Made by a program: the position numbers and the translations under genes
NCBI RefSeq assembly: GCF_002843315.1
Contig: NZ_MVDD01000012.1
Location: 57,411 to 121,410, forward strand
DNA from: Labilibaculum filiforme
Lineage (GTDB): Bacteria; Bacteroidota; Bacteroidia; Bacteroidales; Marinifilaceae
DNA length: 64,000 nt
Reading direction: 5' to 3'
The notes under the pieces: model-generated
Told to the model about the DNA's origin: nothing
The model's input: the letters and a program-made list of their open reading frames with translations, nothing else
The model's database searches: none
In this document: positions 47,052 to 55,556 of the stretch, one piece after another
How positions within the stretch are numbered: position 1 is the first letter of the stretch
How the letters are laid out: each line of letters starts with the position of its first letter

Positions 47052-47855
47052 ATGAAAAAAAACATGCGTACCATTTTGCTATCGGGATTTTTATTGTTTG
47101 CAATTGCATGTGCAACAGTACCCATTACCGGCAGAAAACAAATGAATTTGTTTCCAGAAACAGAAATGATTGCGACTAGTTTAACCCAATACGATGCTTT
47201 TTTAAAGGAAAGCAAGCTTTCCGACAACAAAGAGCAAACTGCAATGGTAAAAGCTTGTGGTGCCAGAATTTCTGCTGCGGTAGAGCAGTTTATGAACGAA
47301 AACGGACTAAGCGATCGTATTTCTGATTTTGTTTGGGAATTTAATTTGGTGGAAGATGATACGCCTAACGCATGGTGTATGCCAGGTGGTAAAGTGGTTT
47401 TTTACACAGGAATTTTACCATATACTCAAACAGAAACTGGTCTGGCTGTAGTAATGGGACACGAAATAGCCCATGCAATTGCTCGTCATGGTAATGAGCG
47501 AATGAGTCAGCAAATGGGAATTCAGTATTTAGGACAAGGCTTGGCATTGGCGCTAAACGAAAAACCTGCCGAAACACAGCAAATTTGGATGACTGCCTTT
47601 GGTGTTGGTACCAATGTTGGTGTTATGTTGCCATTTTCGCGTTCTCATGAAACCGAAGCCGATAAAATGGGCTTGATATTTATGGCGATGGCTGGATACG
47701 ATCCTGCCGAAGCAGTTGAGTTTTGGAAAAGAATGGGAGAGAGTGGAGGTCAAAAACCACCAGAATTCTTGTCGACTCACCCTGCCGACGAAACTCGTGT
47801 GTCGGATTTAAAGGCTTATTTGCCAGAGGCAATGAAGTATTATAAAAAGAAATAA
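47052..47855 (+). CDS. M48-family zinc metallopeptidase lipoprotein
   Basis: 267 residues from ATG 47052. The frame is open from 47016, but only the later start puts a proper lipoprotein signal at the N-terminus (MKKNMRTILLSGFLLFAIAC, lipid-bearing Cys20). Zinc site HEIAH (137-141) with third ligand Glu202 in ETEAD, plus the SRSHETEADKMGL block of Oma1/YcaL/LoiP-type proteases. It is expected to be tethered in the periplasm, most likely to the outer membrane, where relatives degrade misfolded envelope proteins. It is followed by the terminator at 47866-47912. Confidence 0.92.
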   Translation: MKKNMRTILLSGFLLFAIACATVPITGRKQMNLFPETEMIATSLTQYDAFLKESKLSDNKEQTAMVKACGARISAAVEQFMNENGLSDRISDFVWEFNLVEDDTPNAWCMPGGKVVFYTGILPYTQTETGLAVVMGHEIAHAIARHGNERMSQQMGIQYLGQGLALALNEKPAETQQIWMTAFGVGTNVGVMLPFSRSHETEADKMGLIFMAMAGYDPAEAVEFWKRMGESGGQKPPEFLSTHPADETRVSDLKAYLPEAMKYYKKK

Positions 47856-47865
47856 AATACGAATT

Positions 47866-47912
47866 ATAAATAGATGGCATGCTCACCGCAGGGGAGTATG
47901 CCATCTATTTAT
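47866..47912. terminator. Terminator between the M48 and rhomboid genes
   Basis: 15-bp stem: ATAAATAGATGGCAT (47866-47880) / ATGCCATCTATTTAT (47898-47912), with a further CTC/GAG pairing in the loop. It lies between convergent genes and can serve both. Confidence 0.8.
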
Positions 47913-47946
47913 AAAGAAAAAGGAGCTTAAAACTACAGCTTATTGC

Positions 47947-48654
47947 TCATTTCCTTAATACTTCTTTATCTTCTAAATATTCCGAATTCCAAATTTCCTC
48001 AGGAATCGAATCGTCATCTTCCGAAATAATGGCTATTGGTTTTTTGGGTCCTTGGTTGCGATAAGCCAAAGCATAAATTAAACCAGAGAAAGCACCAAAT
48101 AAGTGCCCTTCCCACGAAACATCCGTTAGGATCGGAAATACACCCCAAAATAAACCGCCGTACAAAAAAACGACAATAAACGAGATGGCAATTAATCGGT
48201 AGTGGTTGCGAATAATTCCACTAAAAAACAGGAAGGATGCAAAAGCATAAACCAATCCGCTGGCACCAATATGGTAGGCTTCGCGCGCGCCCAGCCAAAC
48301 CAAGATGTTTGCGGTAAGATAACAAAGTATAAATATTCGATACGAAAGAGGCCGATAAAAATAAAAGATGCCCCAACTTAATACTAGAAAGGGTACGGTA
48401 TTGGCCATTAAATGACTAAAATCCTTGTGTATTAGCGGACTGGTGAGAATTCCTATTAAACCTTTACTGTGTAAAGGGAAAATTCCTAAATAGTACAAGT
48501 CCAAACCAAGACCCCATTCAAACAGCTTAACTGCCCAAATCAAAAAAATAAAAGCGAGCGGAAAAATTAAGCTGTGTTTTAGCTTCAATTTTTCAAAATC
48601 CTTATGGTATGGAATTTTATTTCGCAAGTGCTGATTGGTGTAAGTTTGTGGCAA
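47947..48654 (-). CDS. Rhomboid-family intramembrane serine protease
   Basis: 235 residues with six or seven membrane helices. Catalytic Ser132 is in HIGASGLVYAF (GxSG motif) and catalytic His184 is in SWEGHLFGAFSG. The HLMAN block (81-85) forms the oxyanion region. The C-terminal 35 residues are a soluble acidic tail. It should cut membrane-bound substrates within the bilayer. It lies 24 nt downstream of ftsE on the same strand, so the two are probably co-transcribed. Confidence 0.92.
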   Translation of the reverse strand: MPQTYTNQHLRNKIPYHKDFEKLKLKHSLIFPLAFIFLIWAVKLFEWGLGLDLYYLGIFPLHSKGLIGILTSPLIHKDFSHLMANTVPFLVLSWGIFYFYRPLSYRIFILCYLTANILVWLGAREAYHIGASGLVYAFASFLFFSGIIRNHYRLIAISFIVVFLYGGLFWGVFPILTDVSWEGHLFGAFSGLIYALAYRNQGPKKPIAIISEDDDSIPEEIWNSEYLEDKEVLRK

Positions 48655-48678
48655 GCCTTTAGTTTTCTCCGGTTTGGT

Positions 48679-49392
48679 TTACTCTAATTCAAGTTCTTCC
48701 TCAACATCGGTTTTTGGATTCGAAATCTCAATTACTTTTCCGTCTTTGCATTCTAATGTGCGAGCAGGGAATTTTTTTAGCAGATCGTGCTGGTGGGTTG
48801 CCATTACAATAGTTCGTCCATTTTTACTGATATCCATTAGTAATTCAGCCAATTCATCCGAGGTTTCAGGGTCAAGATTACCCGTTGGCTCATCCGCTAA
48901 AATAATATCCGGAGAATTCAGTAAGGCACGGGCAATCACAATTCGTTGCTGTTCTCCTCCCGAAAGTTCATGTGGCATTTTGTATCCTTTTTTGCCCATA
49001 TTTACTTTACTTAGTACTTCCTCAATTCTATTATCAATCTCTTTTTTATTTTTCCAACCGGTAGCTTTTAAAACAAATTCCAAATTAGCGTGAACATTAC
49101 GATCGGTTAGTAATTGAAAATCTTGAAATACGATACCTATTTTTCGTCTTAAAAAAGGAACTTGTTTGGTTTTAATGATAGGAAGATAAAATCCGGCAAC
49201 AGAGCCTCCTCCTTCTTTTATTGGCAGGTCAGCGTACAGGGTTTTCATTAAACTGGTTTTGCCACTGCCTACTTTTCCGATAATGTAAACAAATTCTCCT
49301 TTTTCAATTTCTAAACTAACGTCGGTTAGAATAATATTATCCGCCTGACGGATAACTGCATTTTTAAGTTCAATGATAGGAGATTCGGACAT
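48679..49392 (-). CDS. ftsE: Cell division ATP-binding protein FtsE
   Basis: 237 residues. ABC ATPase with Walker A GKVGSGKT (39-46), Q-loop VFQDFQLL, signature LSGGEQQ (143-149), Walker B IILADEP with Glu168, and the H-loop in VMATHQHDLL. The residues around the signature and the ADEPTGNLDP end place it in the FtsE/LolD group. In the known family FtsE pairs with FtsX to control peptidoglycan hydrolases at the septum. No ftsX is adjacent, which is common in Bacteroidota. LolD is the main alternative. Promoter candidate at 49434-49441. Confidence 0.85.
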   Translation of the reverse strand: MSESPIIELKNAVIRQADNIILTDVSLEIEKGEFVYIIGKVGSGKTSLMKTLYADLPIKEGGGSVAGFYLPIIKTKQVPFLRRKIGIVFQDFQLLTDRNVHANLEFVLKATGWKNKKEIDNRIEEVLSKVNMGKKGYKMPHELSGGEQQRIVIARALLNSPDIILADEPTGNLDPETSDELAELLMDISKNGRTIVMATHQHDLLKKFPARTLECKDGKVIEISNPKTDVEEELELE

Positions 49393-49433
49393 GTATTTCG
49401 TTTTTTTTAGAATTCAAATTGTATGTTGATATA

Positions 49434-49441
49434 CAAATCTA
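49434..49441 (-). promoter_or_regulatory. -7 element of the ftsE-rhomboid unit
   Basis: Minus-strand TAGATTTG fits TAnnTTTG, 42 nt before the ftsE ATG at 49392. No -33 TTTG is visible. Confidence 0.4.
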
Positions 49442-49657
49442 AAAAATTATTTCGGCAGAAGGTTTTTTATTGCTCTTTTTCTTTATCAAAACAGTTTGCA
49501 ATTTTTCTTTGTTTCCTCCGTTTGAAATACAATAAGCTTACAGATTATTTATACCTTTAAGGCTGATTTTGTGAGTCGGGATCGATTCGTAAATTAGTCG
49601 CTGAAAGGCGTAATTGTTCAACGTTTTTACTTGTTATATTTACACACGCAATACAGT

Positions 49658-52600
49658 ATGAGAAACAAATGTAATTTGTGGATTTTGACTTCCCTGTTTT
49701 TTTTATGTTTGGGATATACAGCGCAGGCCCAAAAATCATTAACCCATAAAAGTAGTAACCAGCTTTGGCAATCGGCCATGGAAATGTTCCAAAATAAAAA
49801 TTATGGCGGCGCAAGACACGAATTTGCCGATTTTGTAAAAATGGAAGAGGATGCTTATTCCGATCGATCTACCAAAGCAGATTTCTACATGGCTTGGTGT
49901 TCTATCGAGCTTTTTCGCCCCGAGGCCGAAGAGGAAATGAAAGCTTTCATTCGAAAACATCCCGAAAGTAATTTAAAACAAGCTGCCTTTTTTCAGCTTG
50001 GCAGACAACAATATCGTTCTAAAAAATATAAGGATGCTTTGGAGTGGTTGAAGCAGGTAGATATTTATGCTTTAGATTCCGATCAGCGAACTGAGTATCA
50101 GTTTAAAATGGGATATTCCTATTTTGTAGAGAAAAAATATGAAGAGGCACGAAAATTCTTTTTCGAGATCATCGAGGTGTCGGGAGAATATAACGCACCG
50201 GCAAATTATTACTATGCCCATATTGCTTATTTAAATGAGAATTATCAAACGGCATTAAATGGCTTCGAAAAGCTAATCAAGAATAAAACCTTTCAGCCAA
50301 TTGTTCCTTACTATATCACACAAATTTATTATCTGCAAGAGAAATACACCAAGGTAATTGAATATGCACCGCAATTTTTAGAGGATGCCTCAGTTACGCG
50401 TAGCGACGAAATTGCAAAAATGATAGGGCTTTCCCATTATCAGTTGAAAGAATATCAAAAGGCAATCCCATTTCTGGATAAAGGAACAAAAAGCTTTTCT
50501 CGGGAGGATCGATTTGCTTATGGATATTGTTTGTACAAACAAAAGAAATTTGGCGAAGCGGTGGAGCAATTCGAGAAAGTTGGTGGTGAAAATGATGAGC
50601 TACTAATGGTTGCTAATTATTGCTTGGCCGATTGCTCCTTACAATTAGGCGATAAGCAGGGTGCTAAAGTGGCTTTTGCAAGTACCGCCAGAATGGATTT
50701 TGATAAAAATATGCAACAGGATGCTTTGTTTAATTTTGCAAAATTAACTTACGAACTTTCTTATTCTCCCTTTAACGAGACGATTAAAGCTTTTGATGAG
50801 TATTTGCAAAAGTATCCCGATTCGGATCGTAACGATGAGGCCTACGATTATTTGGTGAAAGTGTACATGACCACCAAGAATTATGGCGACGCCTTACTTT
50901 CTATGGATAAAATTGCTAAAAAAACACCTGAGATAAAAAAAGCCTACCAAAGAGTTTCCTGGTTGCGAGGATTAGAGCTGATGAAGCAACTAAATTATAG
51001 CAAGGCAATAGATTCTTTTAATGCTGCCCTGGAATACAAAATCTATAATTCTCAGATTGCTGCAGAGTGTATTTATTGGAAAGCCGAAGCGAATTATCGC
51101 ATGGGCGATTTTACAAAGGCAACAGCTCTTTACAATGAGTTTTTGTCGTCGCCGGGTTCGGGAGCGTCGGAATATTACGAGCGCGCTTACTACAATATTG
51201 CTTATGCTTATTTCGAGCAGGACAAGTACAATGAGGCTTCCGATTGGTTTCGTAAGTTTGTGAATCAATACAACGAAAAAAGTAACTATGTTTCGGATGC
51301 TTGTAACCGTATTGGCGATTGTTTCTTCTTAAATAGAGATTACAAAAATGCAGCCGAGTATTACCGTAAATCAGTAAATACAAGTAAATGGGATAACGAT
51401 TATGCCTTGTATCAGCAAGCTCTTTCTGTAGGATTATTGGGTGACTCTGCCGAAAAATCGCGGTTATTACAACAAATACGTACTTCTCATCCCGATTCGG
51501 AATATTTGGATGATGCGTTGTACGAATTGGCAAATGCAAAAGTAAAGTTAGACGATCAGACCACAGCGGTATCTATTTATAAAGAATTGGTAAGCAAATT
51601 TCCCAATGGTAGTTATGCACCTAAATCGTTATTGCAACTCGGACAGCTAAATTATAATGCTAAAGAGTATCAAAAAGCTATCGCCGCTTACAAAGAGGTG
51701 GTGATAAAATATCCGCAAAGCGAAGAAAAGAAAAGCGCATTTATGGGATTAAAGAATGTTTATGTGGATATGAATAATGTGAACGACTATTTTGCGTTTG
51801 CAGAGTCGGTTAATGAAGGAGGAGGGATTCGTACTTCAGAGAAAGATTCTCTTTCCTATATTTCTGCCGAACGATTATACATGTCGGGCGAAACCGAAAA
51901 AGGAACAAATGCTTTGGGAGACTATTTAATGAATTTCCCAAATGGAATGTTTCAATTAAATGCACAATTTTACAAAGCCGATGCGGCCCTTAACCAACAA
52001 AAATTCGACGAGGCACTAGCAGGTTTCGAACAAGTACTAAGTCGTCCGAATAATTTGTTTACCGAGAGGGCTTTATTGGCTTCATCGCAGTTAAATTATA
52101 GAAATAAGAATTACACGCAGGCAAAAAAACAGTTTTCAAGATTGGCACAAATGGCCGAAATTCCTGAGAATGTAAAATTGGCTAAAGTGGGATACATGCG
52201 TGCAGTGTATAGCTTAAAAGAATATCAGAATACAATTCAGGCAGTAGGCGATGTACTCGAACTTCCTAAATTACAGGAAGAATTAATTCGCGAAGCAAAA
52301 TATAAACGAGGCAAGTCTTATTTTAATTTGGCGAATACAACTGCAGCAGTTACCGACTTTAAAGAGGTTGCTAAGGAAACAAAAACTGCCGAAGGTGCCG
52401 AAGCAAAATACCTGATGGCAAAAATATATTTGGAGAAAGGACAATACGATATGGCCGAAAAAGAAATCAATGAGTTTATTGAAATGAATTCGCCGCATCA
52501 TTACTGGTTAGCAGAAAGTTTTCTTTTATTATCGGATGTTTTTCTAAAAAAGAACGATCCTTTTCAGGCACGTTACACCTTGCAAAGTATTGTCGATAAT

Positions 52601-52843
52601 TATGCTGTAAAAAACGATGGTATAATGGAAAGAGCACAGGCAAAATTAGATGTTCTTTTGGCTGGTGAGAAAAAGGCCCAGGAAAAAATTGTTAATAAAG
52701 AAGTAAAAGTCCAGTTCGAAGGAGCCGATAGTACCGAAAGTAATAAGTTGTTCGAAAAATCTTCAGAAAAATCAGATTCTCTTCAGATGGACGAGGAGAG
52801 GATAATGTTGGAAAAAATGCTAAATAGACTAGACATCAAGTAA
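49658..52843 (+). CDS. Giant secreted TPR-repeat protein
   Basis: 1061 residues from ATG 49658. The frame is open from TTG 49631, but the signal peptide (MRNKCNLWILTSLFFLCLGY, cleavage near AQAQ) begins at 49658. Nearly the whole mature protein is tandem TPR units (repeated A-x-Y-x-x-A and F-x-x-A patterns such as SYFVEKKYEEARKFFFEI, EYQKAIPFLDKGTKSF, EYQKAIAAYKEVVIKYPQS). The last 60 residues are charged and probably disordered. This is a periplasmic scaffold, resembling an enlarged BamD/YbgF-type TPR protein. It lies 22 nt ahead of an outer-membrane barrel gene, so a joint role in envelope assembly is likely but not proven. Confidence 0.87.
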   Translation: MRNKCNLWILTSLFFLCLGYTAQAQKSLTHKSSNQLWQSAMEMFQNKNYGGARHEFADFVKMEEDAYSDRSTKADFYMAWCSIELFRPEAEEEMKAFIRKHPESNLKQAAFFQLGRQQYRSKKYKDALEWLKQVDIYALDSDQRTEYQFKMGYSYFVEKKYEEARKFFFEIIEVSGEYNAPANYYYAHIAYLNENYQTALNGFEKLIKNKTFQPIVPYYITQIYYLQEKYTKVIEYAPQFLEDASVTRSDEIAKMIGLSHYQLKEYQKAIPFLDKGTKSFSREDRFAYGYCLYKQKKFGEAVEQFEKVGGENDELLMVANYCLADCSLQLGDKQGAKVAFASTARMDFDKNMQQDALFNFAKLTYELSYSPFNETIKAFDEYLQKYPDSDRNDEAYDYLVKVYMTTKNYGDALLSMDKIAKKTPEIKKAYQRVSWLRGLELMKQLNYSKAIDSFNAALEYKIYNSQIAAECIYWKAEANYRMGDFTKATALYNEFLSSPGSGASEYYERAYYNIAYAYFEQDKYNEASDWFRKFVNQYNEKSNYVSDACNRIGDCFFLNRDYKNAAEYYRKSVNTSKWDNDYALYQQALSVGLLGDSAEKSRLLQQIRTSHPDSEYLDDALYELANAKVKLDDQTTAVSIYKELVSKFPNGSYAPKSLLQLGQLNYNAKEYQKAIAAYKEVVIKYPQSEEKKSAFMGLKNVYVDMNNVNDYFAFAESVNEGGGIRTSEKDSLSYISAERLYMSGETEKGTNALGDYLMNFPNGMFQLNAQFYKADAALNQQKFDEALAGFEQVLSRPNNLFTERALLASSQLNYRNKNYTQAKKQFSRLAQMAEIPENVKLAKVGYMRAVYSLKEYQNTIQAVGDVLELPKLQEELIREAKYKRGKSYFNLANTTAAVTDFKEVAKETKTAEGAEAKYLMAKIYLEKGQYDMAEKEINEFIEMNSPHHYWLAESFLLLSDVFLKKNDPFQARYTLQSIVDNYAVKNDGIMERAQAKLDVLLAGEKKAQEKIVNKEVKVQFEGADSTESNKLFEKSSEKSDSLQMDEERIMLEKMLNRLDIK

Positions 52844-52865
52844 TTAACCACTAATAAAAAAAGTA

Positions 52866-54575
52866 ATGTTTAAAAAGATCATATTCACTCTTGCAATAAC
52901 TAGCTTGGTATTTTCAGTTTCTTATGCACAGGAAGAAAGAGATTTAAATAAGGAAGTAAAAGTAAAGACTGCTTATCAACCTAAAATAAATAAATCGAAA
53001 CGAATTGGTGAATTGCCAGTGGTGCAGGATACCGCAACTTTTACACCTTCGTTTTCCTATTTTATACAAACAAAGCCTTTGGCTGTAGGATTTTCACCCG
53101 CACTTATTCCTGCCGCTAGAATTGTTGGCGAGCCTTTGCAATCTATTAATAGTCACACGTTAACATTGGCTGGAGGTAACTATTCAACCCTTTTCGGGGA
53201 TTATCGATTCAATAACCAACGCTCGAAAACTAGCGATTTTGGAATTCATATTCGTCATTATTCTACCAACGGAAAATTAGAGTTGGAAAATGGTCGTAAA
53301 GCTAAGCCCGATTGGACCGAGCAATTGGCTGAAGTATATGGTAGTGTGTATTTGGATGAAGGTAAGCTTAGCGGAAAAGTCTATTACGAGCACAAAGGCT
53401 ACGATTTTTTCGGTTTTCAGTCAAGTAATGATGTTGCTGCTAATTATGTGAATTTATTTCCTTACAACGAGCAGGTTCAGAATCGTTTGGGTTTGGCTGC
53501 TGATTTTCAAACTACATTTAAAGACGATGAAAGACTAAATTTTGGTGCTGGTTTGCAATATGAGCATTTTGCCGATGATATTTTGGTAACTGAGAATGAT
53601 GTAGTAATTAATGCTGTGGCAAAAATTCGCCGGGGAGAAGGTTTATGGAGTTTGACTTCTGCTTTTGATTACTTTGGAACCGATGGAATTATCGATTGGG
53701 AAGAGTTGGGAAATACTTTAGAAAGAAATACACTGGTTTGGGACCTAAATCCTCAATATTCGTTACAAACCGGTAAACTAAACCTAAAACTAGGAGTAAA
53801 TACAGTACTTGCCATGGGCGACGATTCCGAAGCCAAGCTATATCCAGATATCGCTATCGATTTAGAGGTGATTGATGGCATTATGACCTTATTCACAGGA
53901 TTGGATGGGGATTTGAAAATGAATAAATACAATGATATTGTTGCTGAAAATCCATACGTTTACTCAGGTTTAAATGTAATGCCATCCAATCAAAAATACC
54001 GATTGTTTGGAGGAATAAAAGGCAGTTTATCATCCAATTCCTCCTTTAAATTATCGGCAGAATACAGTTCGGTTGACGATCAGTACTTTTTTGTAAAAAG
54101 AAATGCTGGTGCGCCAAATGCAAATTATTCCGGTCCAACTTATTCGAATAAATTCGATGTAGTTTACGATGATATTAGCTTGCTTCGTTTGGGTGCTGAA
54201 GTAAATATTGGTTGGAGCGATAAATTGGACCTGAATGCTGCGGTTTGGTATAATAAATATACTCTCGATAAACAAGCAGAAGCTTGGCACAAACCAGAAT
54301 TCGAAATGAATGTAAATGCAGCCTACGCTTTTACCGACGATTTAAATTTTCAGGCAGGGGTGAATGTTTTGGGCGAGAGACCTGTTAGTATAGGATCTAC
54401 GGTAAAAACATTAGATGCCGTGTACGATTTAAATGTAGGAGCAAGTTATCGCCTAAATAAGCATTTTACAGCCTTTGGTAAGGTAAATAATTTATTTGCC
54501 GATAAGTATTACCAATGGGACGGATATCCATCTCAAAGACTTAATTTTTTATTGGGTGTAAAAGTGGTGTTTTAA
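52866..54575 (+). CDS. Outer-membrane beta-barrel protein (TonB-receptor-like barrel)
   Basis: 569 residues with a signal peptide (cleavage near SYAQ). The sequence is a long series of amphipathic beta-strands ending in Phe (LLGVKVVF), as in outer-membrane barrels. The last strands (AFGKVNNLFADKYYQWDGYPSQR) resemble TonB-dependent receptors, but there is no plug domain and no clear TonB box, so it is probably a receptor-derived barrel with another job. It begins 22 nt after the giant TPR gene, so the two are an operon that ends at the terminator 54597-54631. Confidence 0.82.
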   Translation: MFKKIIFTLAITSLVFSVSYAQEERDLNKEVKVKTAYQPKINKSKRIGELPVVQDTATFTPSFSYFIQTKPLAVGFSPALIPAARIVGEPLQSINSHTLTLAGGNYSTLFGDYRFNNQRSKTSDFGIHIRHYSTNGKLELENGRKAKPDWTEQLAEVYGSVYLDEGKLSGKVYYEHKGYDFFGFQSSNDVAANYVNLFPYNEQVQNRLGLAADFQTTFKDDERLNFGAGLQYEHFADDILVTENDVVINAVAKIRRGEGLWSLTSAFDYFGTDGIIDWEELGNTLERNTLVWDLNPQYSLQTGKLNLKLGVNTVLAMGDDSEAKLYPDIAIDLEVIDGIMTLFTGLDGDLKMNKYNDIVAENPYVYSGLNVMPSNQKYRLFGGIKGSLSSNSSFKLSAEYSSVDDQYFFVKRNAGAPNANYSGPTYSNKFDVVYDDISLLRLGAEVNIGWSDKLDLNAAVWYNKYTLDKQAEAWHKPEFEMNVNAAYAFTDDLNFQAGVNVLGERPVSIGSTVKTLDAVYDLNVGASYRLNKHFTAFGKVNNLFADKYYQWDGYPSQRLNFLLGVKVVF

Positions 54576-54596
54576 GCCGTTTTAAAAGTATTTTTC

Positions 54597-54631
54597 AAAA
54601 GGATGTTCTGTTAATAGAACATCCTTTTTTA
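54597..54631 (+). terminator. Terminator of the TPR/barrel operon
   Basis: 13-bp stem AAAAGGATGTTCT (54597-54609) / AGAACATCCTTTT (54616-54628), 6-nt loop, followed by T residues. Confidence 0.9.
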
Positions 54632-54708
54632 ATTTACTTATGTTTGCAAATTGTTTTTTGCATGCTTTTTGCTAGTTTTAGTATAATTATTAAATCTCAA
54701 TCGAAATT

Positions 54709-55209
54709 ATGTATTTTAAAATCATCAATAAATTAAAATATTTCCTTCCATTTGTTCTCCTGTTTTTTTTATTTGGAGCGGAGCTTACTGCTCAAACTGA
54801 CGAGCGATGGAAACTTTCTGTGAATAATGATCAAAAACCACTCGAAGTTTTAATGGAGATGGGAGCAGAGGATATTGGAATAACTTACTTGTTTGATATT
54901 ACTAGAGATACGCTTAATATGGCTTTTGTTGCCGAAGAAGCTATTGATTGGGATTCGCATGGAGTGGGTGTGTTTGCAATGCCAAAAAGCAAAGAGGTGC
55001 TTAAAATAAAACTCGAAGATGCCGATTTGGAAAATGTTCAGGTCGTTTTTTACAAGATGTGGAAAGCAATGCCTAAAAATTTTAAAAATGTAATTACCGT
55101 CTTTGAACTTCGTGAGTACGGACGTACTAAATCAGGTGCTGATATCGATAGTTTCATCATTAAATTTAAAATGAAAAGACCACGACGAAGCAATTCCATG
55201 GAATTATAA
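54709..55209 (+). CDS. Small secreted protein of unknown function
   Basis: 166 residues. Signal peptide (about 1-28, LKYFLPFVLLFFLFGAELTAQ). The mature part is acidic in the middle and basic at the end (KMKRPRRSNSMEL). Its strand-helix pattern (RWKLSVNNDQKPLEVLMEMG) gives no recognised motif and has no cysteines. I do not recognise the family. Single-gene unit between the terminator at 54597-54631 and the hairpin at 55220-55245. It should be periplasmic or surface located. Confidence 0.65.
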   Translation: MYFKIINKLKYFLPFVLLFFLFGAELTAQTDERWKLSVNNDQKPLEVLMEMGAEDIGITYLFDITRDTLNMAFVAEEAIDWDSHGVGVFAMPKSKEVLKIKLEDADLENVQVVFYKMWKAMPKNFKNVITVFELREYGRTKSGADIDSFIIKFKMKRPRRSNSMEL

Positions 55210-55219
55210 ACATAAAGGC

Positions 55220-55245
55220 ACGCATTTACCTTCCGGTTAATGCGT
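55220..55245 (+). terminator. Hairpin after the 166-aa gene
   Basis: Arms ACGCATT (55220-55226) and AATGCGT (55239-55245), with ACC/GGT pairing inside. No T-run follows on the plus strand, so termination is uncertain. Confidence 0.4.
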
Positions 55246-55322
55246 TAAAAAAATGTTTGTCAAAAACTAATACCAAGCACGATTTTTCTGAATAAAACAA
55301 CCCGTAAATTGATCATTTTTAC

Positions 55323-55330
55323 TATCTTTG
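55323..55330 (+). promoter_or_regulatory. -7 element of gyrB
   Basis: TATCTTTG fits TAnnTTTG. It would give gyrB a leader of about 220 nt containing the palindrome at 55494-55527. No good -33 TTTG is seen. Confidence 0.45.
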
Positions 55331-55493
55331 TTTTACTTTTACCTCTAGGAGTAAGTGGTGGATTAATGTATTGGTAATGAATGTGTTGTATCTTTCTTTC
55401 TATTGCTGATTTTTGTTGATCTAAACAGAAAAAAAACTTTCCTGAGAATAAATTAATTTTTGTACAAAAAATAGATTAGAATATAAGATCATG

Positions 55494-55527
55494 ATTTGAT
55501 CAATAATGAAATGATTATTGATCAAAT
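55494..55527 (+). promoter_or_regulatory. Perfect palindrome in the gyrB leader
   Basis: 14-bp arms ATTTGATCAATAAT (55494-55507) and ATTATTGATCAAAT (55514-55527) separated by GAAATG. It ends 29 nt before the gyrB ATG. It is either a protein-binding site or an mRNA hairpin ahead of the start. Confidence 0.6.
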
Positions 55528-55556
55528 TGTTTGATTGACAACTAAAGATCTGATAA

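Larger units (their letters stand above)
55210..55556. other. Intergenic region and long gyrB leader, 347 nt
   Basis: Contains a hairpin (55220-55245), a -7 element (55323-55330) and a perfect palindrome (55494-55527). No gene is seen. Confidence 0.6.
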
